A stretch of 10,228 nt of DNA from Candidatus Hydrogenedentota bacterium (GCA_003552765.1 PUOI01000388.1:1-10228); one strand, 5' to 3'. Positions 1-8,072 are shown, counted from the stretch's first letter. Numbers and translations: made by a program. The notes: a model not told the origin generated them from the letters alone.

Positions 1-2
1 CG

Positions 3-1604
3 TTGGGAGTCTTCGTGAATGCGGAGGTGTCCCGCCGGCTGGCCGAGGTGCTTGGCATCTCGTTGCGCGAGTATTGGAGCCTGGCGCTGGAAGACATAAG
101 CCGCCGCCATCACAACTGCATCGCGGTGGAAAAGGCGGAGCGGTTCACGGCGGCCGAGTTCCGGGAACTGCTGGATGTGGCCGAGCGCCAAGACATCCGC
201 GTGGTCCCGTTTTTCGATGTGCCCCTGGATGACGACGAGGCGCGCTTAGAAGGCATCATCGAGTCACTGGTGAAGCCGCACGCCGAAGCATCTTCCATTT
301 TTGCATGGAGTTTGATTAACGCTCCGGATGAAGCGGCCCTGGGACCAGTGCTGGAACGCAAACACGCCGTGGAGTCGGCGGATCCCCAACATCCGGTGAC
401 GCTGCTCACTCGCTCCGCCTCGGGCTATTCCCTGTACGCGCCCTTCTTCGCCGCCCGCGGCATAAAGTACTTCCCATCCCATGATCCGTGGGTGGCGAAA
501 GACCTGACCCAGGCTCACCTCCATGTGGGCAGCGGGCAACAGTTCTGGATGGTGGGGCCGGCGTTCGTCTACGCCACGGGAACGCCGGATTGGCCCAACT
601 GCCCAGAAATGCGCCTGATGATGAACTTGGCGTTCGCGAAGGGGGCACGGGGCTGGTTTAGTTATGCGTATCACAATGACCCCGCATGGATTACCGGCAG
701 TTGCCAACGGACCTTGACCGGGCCGTTCCTGACGTTCAGCGACTTGTGGCTGGAGATCGACAAGCGCATGGCCCGGTTGAACGCCATCACGCCCCTCCTG
801 CTCAACGCAGAGCCCGCTTCCTTGCCCGCCGAGTGGTCCGTAGTGAGCACACATACCGGCGACCACACCACCCTTCCCGAGGGAGTCGCGCCCACGAGTT
901 CCTACCGTTTGAAGGGCGCGGATTTCGACTTGTATTTTGTCGTAAACAACGATGTGCGGGGAATGACAGAGGTGCATTTGAAGATCCCGCCGGAGACCGT
1001 GGACGGGCTGGATGTCTACGATATCTCCGACTACATCCACACCTGGAACTGGACGCCCCCAAAACTCGAACGCTATGTGGAGATGTTTCCCGGTCAAGCG
1101 CGGCTCATTCTTGTGACAAACCCGGGAACCAGCGCCCATTACCGCGACGTGATCTCACAACGTCTGATCGACGATGACTTCCAAAAATCCAGCCTCAACC
1201 TGACCCTTATCCAAGCTCACGGCGTGGATGCGTCGGCTGTTGAGGAGAAACTCAACACCACTGGCCACGGCGATCTGCTCCATGACCTAGTCACCATGCA
1301 CACCATCCGCGCCATGACGCTGAACCTGCTGTACCAGACCCCAGCGATCTGGAAGTCCCGGAGCAAGATAATCGAAACCGCCGCGGCGCTTTGCGCGTGT
1401 GATGGAGCGTTGTGCCGCCTCTTGAACAAGGGCCGGGCGGATCACGCGCGGGAGTTGGGCTTGAACGTCTTGCCCATTGCAAGGGAATCCACGCAATTGA
1501 GGCTTGAGCTTCGCGCCGGCAAAGGGGAGAAGATCCTGCCGCATTGCGAGAATCTCGCGGCGCGGGCGCTTAAACTCCTTGAACAGATCCGGGCGCAGTT
1601 CTGA
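3..1604 (+). CDS. TIM-barrel glycoside-hydrolase-like protein, 5' end outside the window
   Basis: The frame is open to the left edge, so the true start lies upstream; the TTG at base 3 is only the first in-frame codon. The visible 533 residues end at a TGA. Residues 1-265 look like the later strands of a (beta/alpha)8 barrel: a strand ending VVPFFDVP (67-74), AWSLINAPD (101-109), then a D-P-x-H-P-V-T segment (127-133), FWMVGPAFVY (181-190) and GARGWFSYAYHND (214-226). Residues 275-375 look like a beta-sandwich and 385-533 like a helical tail. The segment order resembles clan GH-A hydrolases and the beta-galactosidase-like proteins common in Planctomycetota-type genomes. At the acid/base position NEP reads NAP (106-108), and I see no Glu in the 181-190 strand where the nucleophile would be expected. 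Substrate and activity are unknown. It converges with argH across 31 bp and is probably unrelated to it in function. Confidence 0.75.
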   Translation: MGVFVNAEVSRRLAEVLGISLREYWSLALEDISRRHHNCIAVEKAERFTAAEFRELLDVAERQDIRVVPFFDVPLDDDEARLEGIIESLVKPHAEASSIFAWSLINAPDEAALGPVLERKHAVESADPQHPVTLLTRSASGYSLYAPFFAARGIKYFPSHDPWVAKDLTQAHLHVGSGQQFWMVGPAFVYATGTPDWPNCPEMRLMMNLAFAKGARGWFSYAYHNDPAWITGSCQRTLTGPFLTFSDLWLEIDKRMARLNAITPLLLNAEPASLPAEWSVVSTHTGDHTTLPEGVAPTSSYRLKGADFDLYFVVNNDVRGMTEVHLKIPPETVDGLDVYDISDYIHTWNWTPPKLERYVEMFPGQARLILVTNPGTSAHYRDVISQRLIDDDFQKSSLNLTLIQAHGVDASAVEEKLNTTGHGDLLHDLVTMHTIRAMTLNLLYQTPAIWKSRSKIIETAAALCACDGALCRLLNKGRADHARELGLNVLPIARESTQLRLELRAGKGEKILPHCENLAARALKLLEQIRAQF

Positions 1605-1635
1605 CGCGGAGTGCGCCGCTGGAGTGGCTGGGAAC

Positions 1636-3006
1636 TCAAAGGAGTGCTTTCGCGTTCTCCAGCGCTTCTTGCACCCGCGCGCGGGCGGTTCCGCCGGGAT
1701 GATCGCGGCGATCCACCATGACGGCGGGGTCCAGCAAGCGGAGCGCCTCTTCCCCGAACAGGCTGGAGAACGCCCGGAGATCATCCAGGGACAGCTCCCC
1801 CAACCGAATGCTCTGCTTGGCGCAATGCAACACAATGCGGCCTATCACCGCGTGGGCTTCGCGGAACGGCATCCCCTGCCCCACCAGGTAATCGGCCAAC
1901 TCGGTGGCCTCCAAGAATCCCTCGCGCACGGCCGAGGCCATTCGCTCTTCATGGACAGTGATGGTGGGAATGAGGCCGGTCATGGCCGCCAGACAAAGCT
2001 GGACCGTGTCGCAGGCGTCGAAGACCGGCTCCTTGTCTTCCTGCATGTCGCGGTTGTACGCCAGGGGCAGCCCTTTCAGCGTCGTGAGCAGGGCGGTCAT
2101 GCTTCCATAGACCCGGCCCGTCTTGCCGCGCACCAGTTCGGCCACGTCGGGGTTCTTCTTCTGGGGCATGATGCTTGAGCCCGTCGTGAAGGCATCCCCT
2201 ATCTCAATGTAGCCGTACATTGGTGTCGACCAAAGGATGAGTTCTTCCGACAGCCGGGACAAATGCATCATCACCAGCGAACAGGCCCCGCAGAACTCGA
2301 CGAGAAAATCCCGGTCCGATACGGCGTCCATGCTATTCGCGCAGAGCCCCTCGAAGCCCAGTTCCTCCGCCACGGACTCGGGATCAATCGGATAGCTTGT
2401 CCCGGCGAGGGCCGCCGCGCCCAGAGGCGACCGGTTGGTGCGGCGGCGGACATCCCGCATGCGTTCGCGATCCCGCCGGAACATCTCGAAATACGCCAGC
2501 ATATGGTGGGCCAGCCGGACGGGCTGGGCATGCTGGAGATGCGTGCAGCCGGGAAGAATGACATCAATGTGGGCTTCGGCAAAGTTGACCAGCGCCGCCT
2601 GAAGGCCGCGCAACGCGCCGTCAATGGCGTCGAGCTGATCGCGCAGCCAGAGGCGGGTGTCCAGCGCAATCTGATCGTTGCGGCTCCGGCCCGTGTGGAG
2701 GCGTTTGCCCGCGTCGCCTATTCGTTCGACCAACGCCGCCTCGATGTTGGTGTGAACATCTTCCAAGGCGGGATCCCACGAGAAACGCCCCGCCTCGATG
2801 TCCTTGGCAATGGCTTCCAAGCCGTTGACGATGGCCGTCACGTCCTCCGCGGACAATACCCCCTGACGTCCCAGCATGCGGGCATGAGCGATGCTGCCCC
2901 GAATGTCCCACGGGGCCAGCCGGCAGTCGCTGGACACGGATTCGCCCAGTTCCTCCACCAGCTTGTCCACGCCGCTTTCAAAACGTCCGCCCCAGAGTTT
3001 GCTCAT
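1636..3006 (-). CDS. argH: Argininosuccinate lyase
   Basis: Last step of arginine synthesis: it splits argininosuccinate into arginine and fumarate, as a cytoplasmic homotetramer of the fumarase/aspartase superfamily. The 456-residue length is normal for the family. The start is ATG at 3006 (MSKLWGGRF, the usual ASL opening) and the stop is TGA. Visible signatures are DVHTNIEAAL (83-92), TGRSRNDQ (105-112), the substrate-binding THLQHAQP (155-162) and the superfamily signature GSSIMPQKKNP (276-286), which includes the catalytic Ser loop and is fully intact. It is the last gene of the minus-strand arg cluster, 42 bp after argG, and its ribosome site is weak (GGTGGA-like). Co-transcription with argG is likely from the spacing. 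Confidence 0.98.
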   Translation of the reverse strand: MSKLWGGRFESGVDKLVEELGESVSSDCRLAPWDIRGSIAHARMLGRQGVLSAEDVTAIVNGLEAIAKDIEAGRFSWDPALEDVHTNIEAALVERIGDAGKRLHTGRSRNDQIALDTRLWLRDQLDAIDGALRGLQAALVNFAEAHIDVILPGCTHLQHAQPVRLAHHMLAYFEMFRRDRERMRDVRRRTNRSPLGAAALAGTSYPIDPESVAEELGFEGLCANSMDAVSDRDFLVEFCGACSLVMMHLSRLSEELILWSTPMYGYIEIGDAFTTGSSIMPQKKNPDVAELVRGKTGRVYGSMTALLTTLKGLPLAYNRDMQEDKEPVFDACDTVQLCLAAMTGLIPTITVHEERMASAVREGFLEATELADYLVGQGMPFREAHAVIGRIVLHCAKQSIRLGELSLDDLRAFSSLFGEEALRLLDPAVMVDRRDHPGGTARARVQEALENAKALL

Positions 3007-3030
3007 TGATGCCGTCCACCCCCATGGATG

Positions 3031-3046
3031 TCCCTCGCGCGAGGGA
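3031..3046. other. Perfect 16-bp palindrome in the argG-argH gap
   Basis: TCCCTCGCGCGAGGGA is a perfect self-complementary sequence ending three bases short of the argG stop codon. It is flanked by a GGATGTC direct repeat at 3026-3032 and 3044-3050. As RNA on the minus strand it would form a very GC-rich hairpin, but there is no U-run after it, so it does not look like an intrinsic terminator. A role in RNA processing, in stabilising the upstream message, or as a protein-binding site is inference. Confidence 0.55.
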
Positions 3047-3048
3047 TG

Positions 3049-4272
3049 TCAACCGCCGTGAAAGAAGCCCGCCTTGTTCCGCACGCGCAGCCGGAGCGCA
3101 TTGAGCCGGATGAAGCCGGTGGCGTCGGCTTGACGGTATGCGCCTTCATCTTCCTCGAAGGTGGAGATCCGCTCGTCGTAGAGGCTCTTGTCCGCCTTGC
3201 GCCCAACGATAGTGCAAGCGCCTTTGTAGAGCTTCAGACGCGCCACGCCCGTCACATTCTCCTGGGATTTCTCCACGAAGGCCATCATGGCGTCCATTTC
3301 GGGGGCATACCAGAATCCGTTGTAGATGAGCTGGGCGATCTTGGGCGCCATCTGGTCCCGTTGGAGCATGACCTCGCGGTCCATCGTCAAGGATTCCACG
3401 GCGCGATGCGCGGCGTAGAGCAATGTGCCCCCCGGCGTCTCGTACACGCCACGGGACTTCATGCCCACGAAGCGATTCTCGACGAGGTCAACGCGGCCCA
3501 CGCCGTGCTGACCGGCAAGCTTGTTCAGCCGAGTCAGCAGGGTAGCCGGACTCAACCGTTCGCCATCCACTGTCACGGGCTCACCTTGCTCGAAGCCTAT
3601 CTCCACATACGCCGGGGCGTCCGGCGCGTCCTCGGGATTGGCGGTCAACTGGAACATCTCCTTTGGGGGTTCGGCCCAGGGATCCTCCAAAATGCCTCCC
3701 TCAAACGACAAATGCAGAAGGTTGCGGTCCATGCTGTAGGGTTTCTCACCCGTGGAGGCAATCGCGATGCCGTGACGCTTCGCATAGTCCAGCATCTTGT
3801 TCCGGCTGTCCAACTCCCACTCGGGCTCGCGCCACGGGGCTATGACGGTCACGCCGGGCTCCAACGCCAGGCATGTCAGCTCGAAGCGGACCTGGTCGTT
3901 GCCCTTGCCCGTCGCTCCATGAGAAACGGCGTCCGCCCCTTCCTTGCGCAGCGTGTTAATCAACCCCTTGGCGATGAGCGGACGCGCCACGCTCGTGCCC
4001 AGCAGGTAGCTGCCCTCGTAGATGGCCTGCGCCTTCATGGCGGGGAACACGAAATCCCGCACGAACTCTTCGCGGAGATCGTCCACATACACCGCGCTCG
4101 CCCCGGTCGCCTTGGCCTTTTCGCGGGCGGGCTCAAGCTCTTCTCCCTGTCCGATGTCCGCGATGTAGGCCACGACCTCGGCGTCATAGGTCTCTTGCAG
4201 CCATTTCAAGATAACCGACGTATCCAACCCGCCCGAATAGGCGAGCACAATCTTCTTCACATTTGGGGCCAT
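3049..4272 (-). CDS. argG: Argininosuccinate synthase
   Basis: It joins citrulline and aspartate using ATP to make argininosuccinate, the substrate of ArgH. The ATP-pyrophosphatase P-loop YSGGLDTS is at residues 12-19. Other family signatures are [14 protein letters not shown] (nucleotide and citrulline binding), [15 protein letters not shown], and [17 protein letters not shown]. The length of 407 residues is normal. Start choice: an upstream in-frame ATG at 4287 would add MKEPT, but it has no good ribosome site, whereas ATG 4272 ([15 protein letters not shown]) has AAGGA at 4280-4284 with a 7-base spacer, so I prefer 4272. It lies 164 bp after argF across a hairpin-rich gap, and 42 bp before argH. 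Confidence 0.97.
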   Translation of the reverse strand: MAPNVKKIVLAYSGGLDTSVILKWLQETYDAEVVAYIADIGQGEELEPAREKAKATGASAVYVDDLREEFVRDFVFPAMKAQAIYEGSYLLGTSVARPLIAKGLINTLRKEGADAVSHGATGKGNDQVRFELTCLALEPGVTVIAPWREPEWELDSRNKMLDYAKRHGIAIASTGEKPYSMDRNLLHLSFEGGILEDPWAEPPKEMFQLTANPEDAPDAPAYVEIGFEQGEPVTVDGERLSPATLLTRLNKLAGQHGVGRVDLVENRFVGMKSRGVYETPGGTLLYAAHRAVESLTMDREVMLQRDQMAPKIAQLIYNGFWYAPEMDAMMAFVEKSQENVTGVARLKLYKGACTIVGRKADKSLYDERISTFEEDEGAYRQADATGFIRLNALRLRVRNKAGFFHGG

Positions 4273-4279
4273 GGTGGGT

Positions 4280-4284
4280 TCCTT
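4280..4284 (-). promoter_or_regulatory. Ribosome binding site that fixes the argG start
   Basis: AAGGA on the minus strand, seven bases before ATG 4272. It lies inside the five codons that the alternative ATG at 4287 would add, which argues that those codons are leader and not protein. Confidence 0.7.
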
Positions 4285-4296
4285 CATATCTCAAAT

Positions 4297-4359
4297 GGTG
4301 ATGCGTCATCACCGGACAACCAACGTTTGGTCCCAGTCCCGTCCGGACGGGGTCCTGGG
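4297..4359 (-). promoter_or_regulatory. Three consecutive hairpins in the argF-argG gap (possible argG leader)
   Basis: Three inverted repeats follow one another upstream of argG. Plus-strand reading: GGTGATG-CGT-CATCACC at 4297-4313 (7-bp stem); ACCAA-CGT-TTGGT at 4319-4331 (5-bp stem); and CCCAG plus the perfect 14-mer CCCGTCCGGACGGG plus CTGGG spanning 4332-4359. A fourth short one, GGGC-TTC-GCCC, lies at 4384-4394. GGTCCC (4329-4334) could also pair with GGGACC (4378-4383), competing with the stem at 4332-4359. There is no U-run, so none is a clear intrinsic terminator. The pattern fits a structured leader, an attenuator or an intercistronic processing site; which one is unknown. Confidence 0.45.
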
Positions 4360-4436
4360 GGGAGACACGCTACAGCAGGGACCGGGCTTCGCCCATCGCG
4401 GAACGTGCGCGGTTCAACGGCGGACGGTAGTCCCGT

Positions 4437-5414
4437 TCAGGCCGATTCCCCGCCCTGTCCCCGCTGGTGATGGCTCAATTTAGGGCAGAGACCGTCTTCC
4501 CGCCGCTCCATCAGCGTCGCCATGACGGCTTTCTGGGTGTGGAGTCGATTCTCGGACTGGTCGAACACGATGGACTGAGGCCCGTCCATGACTTCGCTCG
4601 TGACTTCCTGTTCGCGCTTGGCCGGCAGGCAATGCATGAAAACGGCGTCCTTCTTCGCCATGGCCATCACGTCCTTGGTGATTTGATAGGGACGGAACAC
4701 GGCGGCCCGCTCGGCCTGCTCTTCCTCCTGCCCCATGCTTGCCCACACGTCCGTGTAGACCGCGTCGGCGCCGTCCACCGCTTCCTCAAGGTCGTTCGTC
4801 ACAAACACCTCGCCCTCCGCTTCCCGGCGGGCGAATTCGTAAATGTCCTCGTCCACCTCGAATCCCGGCGGACAGGCTAGCGCAAAATCGATGGGAATAC
4901 GGGCCGCAAAGTTCATCCAAGAAGCGCACACATTGTTCCCGTCCCCCACGAAGGCCACTTTCAGACCGTTGAAATCGCCCTTGTGCTCCCGCAGCGCCTG
5001 GGCGTCGGCGAGGACTTGGCACGGATGAAGCTTGTCGGTCAGCGCGTTGATCACGGGGATGCTGGCGTTGCTGGCCAGCTGGACCACGGCGTCGTGACTA
5101 AAGGTCCGGGCCACGATGCCATCCACCCAGCGATCAAGGTTACGGGCGACATCGGGCACGGATTCCCGTTCGCCCAACTTGATTTGGCCGTAGTCCAGCA
5201 CAATCCCCAGGCCCCCAAGCTCAAAGATTCCCACTTCAAAGCTCACGCGGGTCCGCAAACTCGGCTTTTCGAAGATCATGGCCAGGGACTGGCCTTCCAG
5301 CGGCTGATAGACGCGGCTCTCGCGGTGCATCTTCTTCAAGCCGTCTGCCAGCTCCAGCAACTCGTATATGTCGTCCTCGTCCAGATCCGCAAGATTGATA
5401 AAATCGTAGAACAT
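4437..5414 (-). CDS. argF: Ornithine carbamoyltransferase
   Basis: It transfers the carbamoyl group of carbamoyl phosphate to ornithine, giving citrulline for ArgG. The protein is 325 residues from ATG 5414 (MFYDFINLADLDEDDIYEL). Landmarks are the carbamoyl-phosphate loop SLRTR at 52-56, HPCQ at 130-133, the ornithine-side DVWASMGQE at 222-230 (the SMG loop of true OTCases rather than acetylornithine carbamoyltransferases), HCLPAKREQEVT at 261-272 and ENRLHTQKA at 288-296. The ATG overlaps the argD TAA by one base (TAATG), with GGGAG seven bases upstream inside argD, so translation is probably coupled. The same frame stays open to 5969, but that extension is arginine-rich, lies antisense to no function and overlaps argD, so it is not protein. 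A polar 15-residue tail (311-325) extends past the last conserved motif. Confidence 0.97.
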   Translation of the reverse strand: MFYDFINLADLDEDDIYELLELADGLKKMHRESRVYQPLEGQSLAMIFEKPSLRTRVSFEVGIFELGGLGIVLDYGQIKLGERESVPDVARNLDRWVDGIVARTFSHDAVVQLASNASIPVINALTDKLHPCQVLADAQALREHKGDFNGLKVAFVGDGNNVCASWMNFAARIPIDFALACPPGFEVDEDIYEFARREAEGEVFVTNDLEEAVDGADAVYTDVWASMGQEEEQAERAAVFRPYQITKDVMAMAKKDAVFMHCLPAKREQEVTSEVMDGPQSIVFDQSENRLHTQKAVMATLMERREDGLCPKLSHHQRGQGGESA

Positions 5415-6601
5415 TATTGTGCTCCCAATGCTTCGTCCACGGCGGCCGTCACTTGGTCCACCTCGCCCTCGGTCACGATAAGAGGCGGCAAGAAGCGCAA
5501 GACGTAGGCGCCGGCCGGCCCGCAGAGTACCCCTTTTTCCCGCAGTTTGTCCACCACCGGCGCCACGGGCGTGTCTAACTCCACGCCGATCATGAGACCG
5601 CGGCCGCGCACTTCCACCACGCAACCGTGACGCGACGCCACGTCGCGAAGCCCCCGGACGAACCGTTCCCCCGTCCCGGCGGCTTTGTCGAGAAATCCTG
5701 GCCGCAACAGTTCGCGCACCGTGGCCACCGCGGCCGCCGCGCACACGGGATTCCCTCCAAAGGTGCTGGCGTGCGAACCTGGGGCGAACCCGTGGGTCAC
5801 GCGTTCGGCGCATCCCATTGCCCCAATCGGGACCCCGTTGCCCAGGGCCTTGGCCAACGTAATGATGTCGGGCTGAATCCCCTCGTGCTCGTAACCGCAA
5901 AAACGCCCCGTCCGGCCCATGCCGGTCTGGACTTCGTCGAGAATGAGCAGCAATCCGCGTTCGTCGCACAGTTCGCGCACCCCGGCGAAATACCCCGGCG
6001 AGGGCGTGCGGACGCCTCCCTCGCCCTGGATGGGTTCGAGCAGGATGGCCCCCGTATCGTTCTTGATAGCGTCCCGCAGGCGGTCCAAGTCGTCAAACGG
6101 CACATAGGTGAAACCTGGCAACAAGGGCTCGAACCCTTGCTGGAAGCGCTCCTGCCCTGTGGCGGTAAGCGTGGCCATCGTCCGGCCGTGGAAGGAATTG
6201 CGCGCGGAGATGATGCCGGGCTTCGGCGTCCCTTCCTCCGCCCAATACCGCCGCGCCAGTTTGATGGCCGCTTCGTTCGCGGTCGCGCCACAGTTGGCGA
6301 AGAACCACCGGTCCGCCGCGGTGTTTTCCGAGAGCAGGCGCGCCAACTCGACTTGAGGCCCAGTATAGTAGAGGTTCGAGACGTGACACAGGGTGCGGGC
6401 CTGCTCACTAATGGCGTCCGTCACCGCCGGATGGCAATGGCCCAGATTGGCGACCGAGATGCCCGCGAAGAAATCCAGGTACTCCCGCCCCTCGGCATCC
6501 CATACCTTGGCGCCTTCCCCGCGAACCAGAGCTAGCTTGCGGGCTCCGTAGGTGTTGAGTAGATACTGCTCATTGAGCGCTTTGATGGCTTCGGTGTTCA
6601 C
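5414..6601 (-). CDS. argD: Acetylornithine aminotransferase (PLP-dependent)
   Basis: Class-III aminotransferase that interconverts N-acetylglutamate semialdehyde and N-acetylornithine with glutamate as amino donor; such enzymes often also serve in lysine synthesis. The protein is 395 residues. Landmarks are YLLNTYGARKLALVRGEG near the N-terminus (13-30), GATANEAAIKLAR (105-117), SFHGRT (136-141), EPIQGEGG (189-196), LDEVQTGMGR (221-230, with the PLP-contacting Asp) and the Schiff-base Lys 251 in TLAKALGNG. Start choice: GTG 6601 has the strong site AAAGGGAG with a 7-base spacer and gives the normal family N-terminus. Upstream in-frame starts at 6649 (GTG) and 6637 (ATG) have no ribosome site and would add residues the family lacks. 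It is the first gene of the arg cluster, and its stop overlaps the argF start. Confidence 0.96.
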   Translation of the reverse strand: MNTEAIKALNEQYLLNTYGARKLALVRGEGAKVWDAEGREYLDFFAGISVANLGHCHPAVTDAISEQARTLCHVSNLYYTGPQVELARLLSENTAADRWFFANCGATANEAAIKLARRYWAEEGTPKPGIISARNSFHGRTMATLTATGQERFQQGFEPLLPGFTYVPFDDLDRLRDAIKNDTGAILLEPIQGEGGVRTPSPGYFAGVRELCDERGLLLILDEVQTGMGRTGRFCGYEHEGIQPDIITLAKALGNGVPIGAMGCAERVTHGFAPGSHASTFGGNPVCAAAAVATVRELLRPGFLDKAAGTGERFVRGLRDVASRHGCVVEVRGRGLMIGVELDTPVAPVVDKLREKGVLCGPAGAYVLRFLPPLIVTEGEVDQVTAAVDEALGAQ

Positions 6602-6608
6602 CGGAGAA

Positions 6609-6616
6609 CTCCCTTT
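6609..6616 (-). promoter_or_regulatory. Ribosome binding site that fixes the argD GTG start
   Basis: AAAGGGAG on the minus strand, seven bases from GTG 6601. It is the best Shine-Dalgarno match in the neighbourhood, and it selects the GTG over the two upstream in-frame starts. Confidence 0.75.
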
Positions 6617-6848
6617 GGCAGCCAGCCTATCCGTCATTTGACGCCGCACGATGCCGGCGCGGCGACCCTCCCCCGCCTCTCAATACTGGGCGATTCCCCC
6701 CACATGGCTTTGTTTGTGCACAAGAAATGTGTATACTACCGCCGCAGTTCAAGGGCTCCGAAAAGACGCGCCCCGCCGTGGGAATACGCCACGGACAGGG
6801 CCGCATGGGACATGCGCGCGGCCAAGCCGCCGCTGTCTAGCAGTGCGC

Positions 6849-7181
6849 TCACGCCGCCTGCGTGGAATCCGAGCCGCCGCTGGCCGGTTTGCTGGAGGAG
6901 GCGCCGTCCGAGGACGCGCCCTCGCCCTTGGAGGCGCTGCTGTTCGATTCGCTCTTGGTTTCGCTGCTCTTGGTGTCCGAGGATTTCCCGTGCCCATTGC
7001 CGCGCTTGTAGTCTGTCTCGTAGAATCCCGTTCCCCGGAACAGGATGCCCGCGCCCGAACCCATCAAACGGCGTGTGCCGGCGCCGCAATCCCCGCAGCG
7101 GATTTCCGGCTCGGCGCTAATGCTGTGGTAGACTTCTTGCACCGCTTGGCATTTCGTGCACTGGTACGAATAGGTCGGCAT
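6849..7181 (-). CDS. FmdB-family zinc-ribbon protein
   Basis: A 110-residue protein with the FmdB-type N-terminal zinc ribbon: MPTYSYQCTKCQ opening, the pair C8-x2-C11, and a second pair in IRCGDCG (33-36). This domain, found in putative regulatory proteins named after FmdB of the formamidase cluster, occurs in most bacterial phyla and its biochemical role is not established. RLMGSGAGILFRGTGFYETDY (43-63 region) is the usual segment after the ribbon. From about residue 64 the chain becomes low-complexity Ser/Lys/Gly/Asp and is probably disordered, as is common in the family. The start is ATG 7181, with AAGGA ten bases upstream. It sits 247 bp upstream of argD on the same strand and is divergent from the membrane-protein gene at 7437. 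Confidence 0.9.
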   Translation of the reverse strand: MPTYSYQCTKCQAVQEVYHSISAEPEIRCGDCGAGTRRLMGSGAGILFRGTGFYETDYKRGNGHGKSSDTKSSETKSESNSSASKGEGASSDGASSSKPASGGSDSTQAA

Positions 7182-7436
7182 CGATTATGAGTCCTTATAT
7201 TGCTGAGGAAACCACGGGACGGCCAGGGGTGGAAAATCACATGGTATACACAACACGGTTGGGCAGTATTCCCGCCTAGGATGCAAGATTCTAGCATGGT
7301 TTACTCCAGAACGCAAACCTTTCAAGTGGAAAACTAACAGATTTCGCGCGAATACGCACCGGGCCAGCGATCATAAACGCGCTCACGCAGACCGCCGCCC
7401 CCACTACGCGCGGGAACCCGGCCCAAGGATCAGGGT
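7182..7436. other. Divergent intergenic region, no gene seen
   Basis: This 255-bp stretch separates fmdB (leftward) from the membrane-protein gene (rightward) and is clearly more AT-rich than the genes around it. It must hold promoters for both directions. I see a TGG-TATACA (-10-like) at 7242-7250 but no convincing -35 element at the right distance on either strand, so I do not call a promoter. No RNA gene or coding frame is evident. Confidence 0.5.
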
Positions 7437-8072
7437 ATGGATATCTGGCGCCAACTCAACGAGCTTCCCCCCGAGACCCTCAACGCCATCGTGGCGGGGG
7501 CCATCTCCGTGGGCACGCTGTATTGCTTTCTGGGATACCGCACCCTCAAAATCGTCATCGCGCTCCTCGGCTTCATGCTGGCCGGAAGCGTGGCGGCCGC
7601 CTTGGCCGCGTGGCTCAGCCAAGGGCATACCGCCGCCACCGTCATCGGCGGATTGGCCGGGGGCATAGCAGGCGCCATGGCATTGTTCTTCTTATACAAA
7701 GCCGGCGTCTTCCTCCTGGGCCTGCTGATGGGCATATTCCTCGGACTCAACATTCTGGCCGGCGTGGACCAAGCCTGGAGCACTTGGGCCGTTCTAGGCG
7801 TGGGCATCGCCGGAGGGATTCTCGGACTGCTTCTGGAACGTCCCATCGTAACCCTGGCCACGGCGGCGCTTGGGGCCTGGATGGTGGTAAGCGGGCTGGC
7901 TTTCTTCATCCTCGGCCCGCCGCTTCTCCGCATTGTGGAGCCGCCGCTCGAACTAACCGAAACCGAGGGTGTGCTCATCGCGGGGTGGGCGGTTCTCGCC
8001 ATGGGCGGAGCCATCATGCAGTTCGTCACCCATAAGCGCCGCTCGGCCCGGCTCGCGGGCGCCATGCGGTAA
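7437..8072 (+). CDS. Seven-helix membrane protein, DUF4203/TMEM198-like
   Basis: The 211 residues contain about seven predicted membrane helices, at roughly 14-33, 38-60, 66-86, 87-109, 115-133, 136-159 and 177-197, ending in a basic cytoplasmic tail (THKRRSARLAGAMR). GYRTLKIVIALLGFMLAG (33-50) and the later Gly-rich helices (GGLAGGIAGAM; LGVGIAGGILGLLLE) resemble the DUF4203 / TM7S3-TM198 domain, whose bacterial members have no known function. The start is ATG 7437, with AAGGA and a 7-base spacer. No signal peptide cleavage site, catalytic motif or soluble domain is visible. It lies 287 bp upstream of mcsA on the same strand, with a separate promoter candidate before mcsA, so a functional link is not implied. 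Family assignment is from pattern recognition only. Confidence 0.8.
   Translation: MDIWRQLNELPPETLNAIVAGAISVGTLYCFLGYRTLKIVIALLGFMLAGSVAAALAAWLSQGHTAATVIGGLAGGIAGAMALFFLYKAGVFLLGLLMGIFLGLNILAGVDQAWSTWAVLGVGIAGGILGLLLERPIVTLATAALGAWMVVSGLAFFILGPPLLRIVEPPLELTETEGVLIAGWAVLAMGGAIMQFVTHKRRSARLAGAMR

Noticed and set aside
264..1139. 291-codon minus-strand frame opposite the TIM-barrel gene
   Set aside because: No domain and low-quality composition; the plus-strand frame carries the coherent barrel pattern.
2263..3009. 248-codon plus-strand frame opposite argH
   Set aside because: It is antisense to a full-length argH with intact signatures and has no domain of its own.
3028..4470. 480-codon open frame on the plus strand opposite argG
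   Set aside because: It is antisense to a clearly conserved argG, has no recognisable domain, and long antisense frames are expected in high-GC coding DNA.
5415..5969. N-terminal extension of the argF frame
   Set aside because: It overlaps argD on the same strand, is arginine-rich shadow sequence, and the ATG at 5414 with a good ribosome site gives the normal OTCase N-terminus.
5627..6535. 302-codon open frame on the plus strand opposite argD
   Set aside because: It is a shadow of argD: its composition is rich in Arg, Pro and Gly and no domain is seen.
6602..6649. Upstream starts for argD (ATG 6637, GTG 6649)
   Set aside because: Neither has a ribosome site, and both would add residues absent from the family, while GTG 6601 has a strong site at ideal spacing.
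6710..6737. TTGTTT-16-TATACT promoter match on the plus strand, with the palindrome TTGTGCACAA inside the spacer
   Set aside because: It points away from argD and runs antisense into fmdB with no plus-strand gene for about 700 bp. It could drive an antisense RNA but nothing else supports that.
7182..7436. tRNA or small structured RNA in the divergent gap
   Set aside because: No cloverleaf, no T-loop consensus and no strong stem could be drawn by eye.
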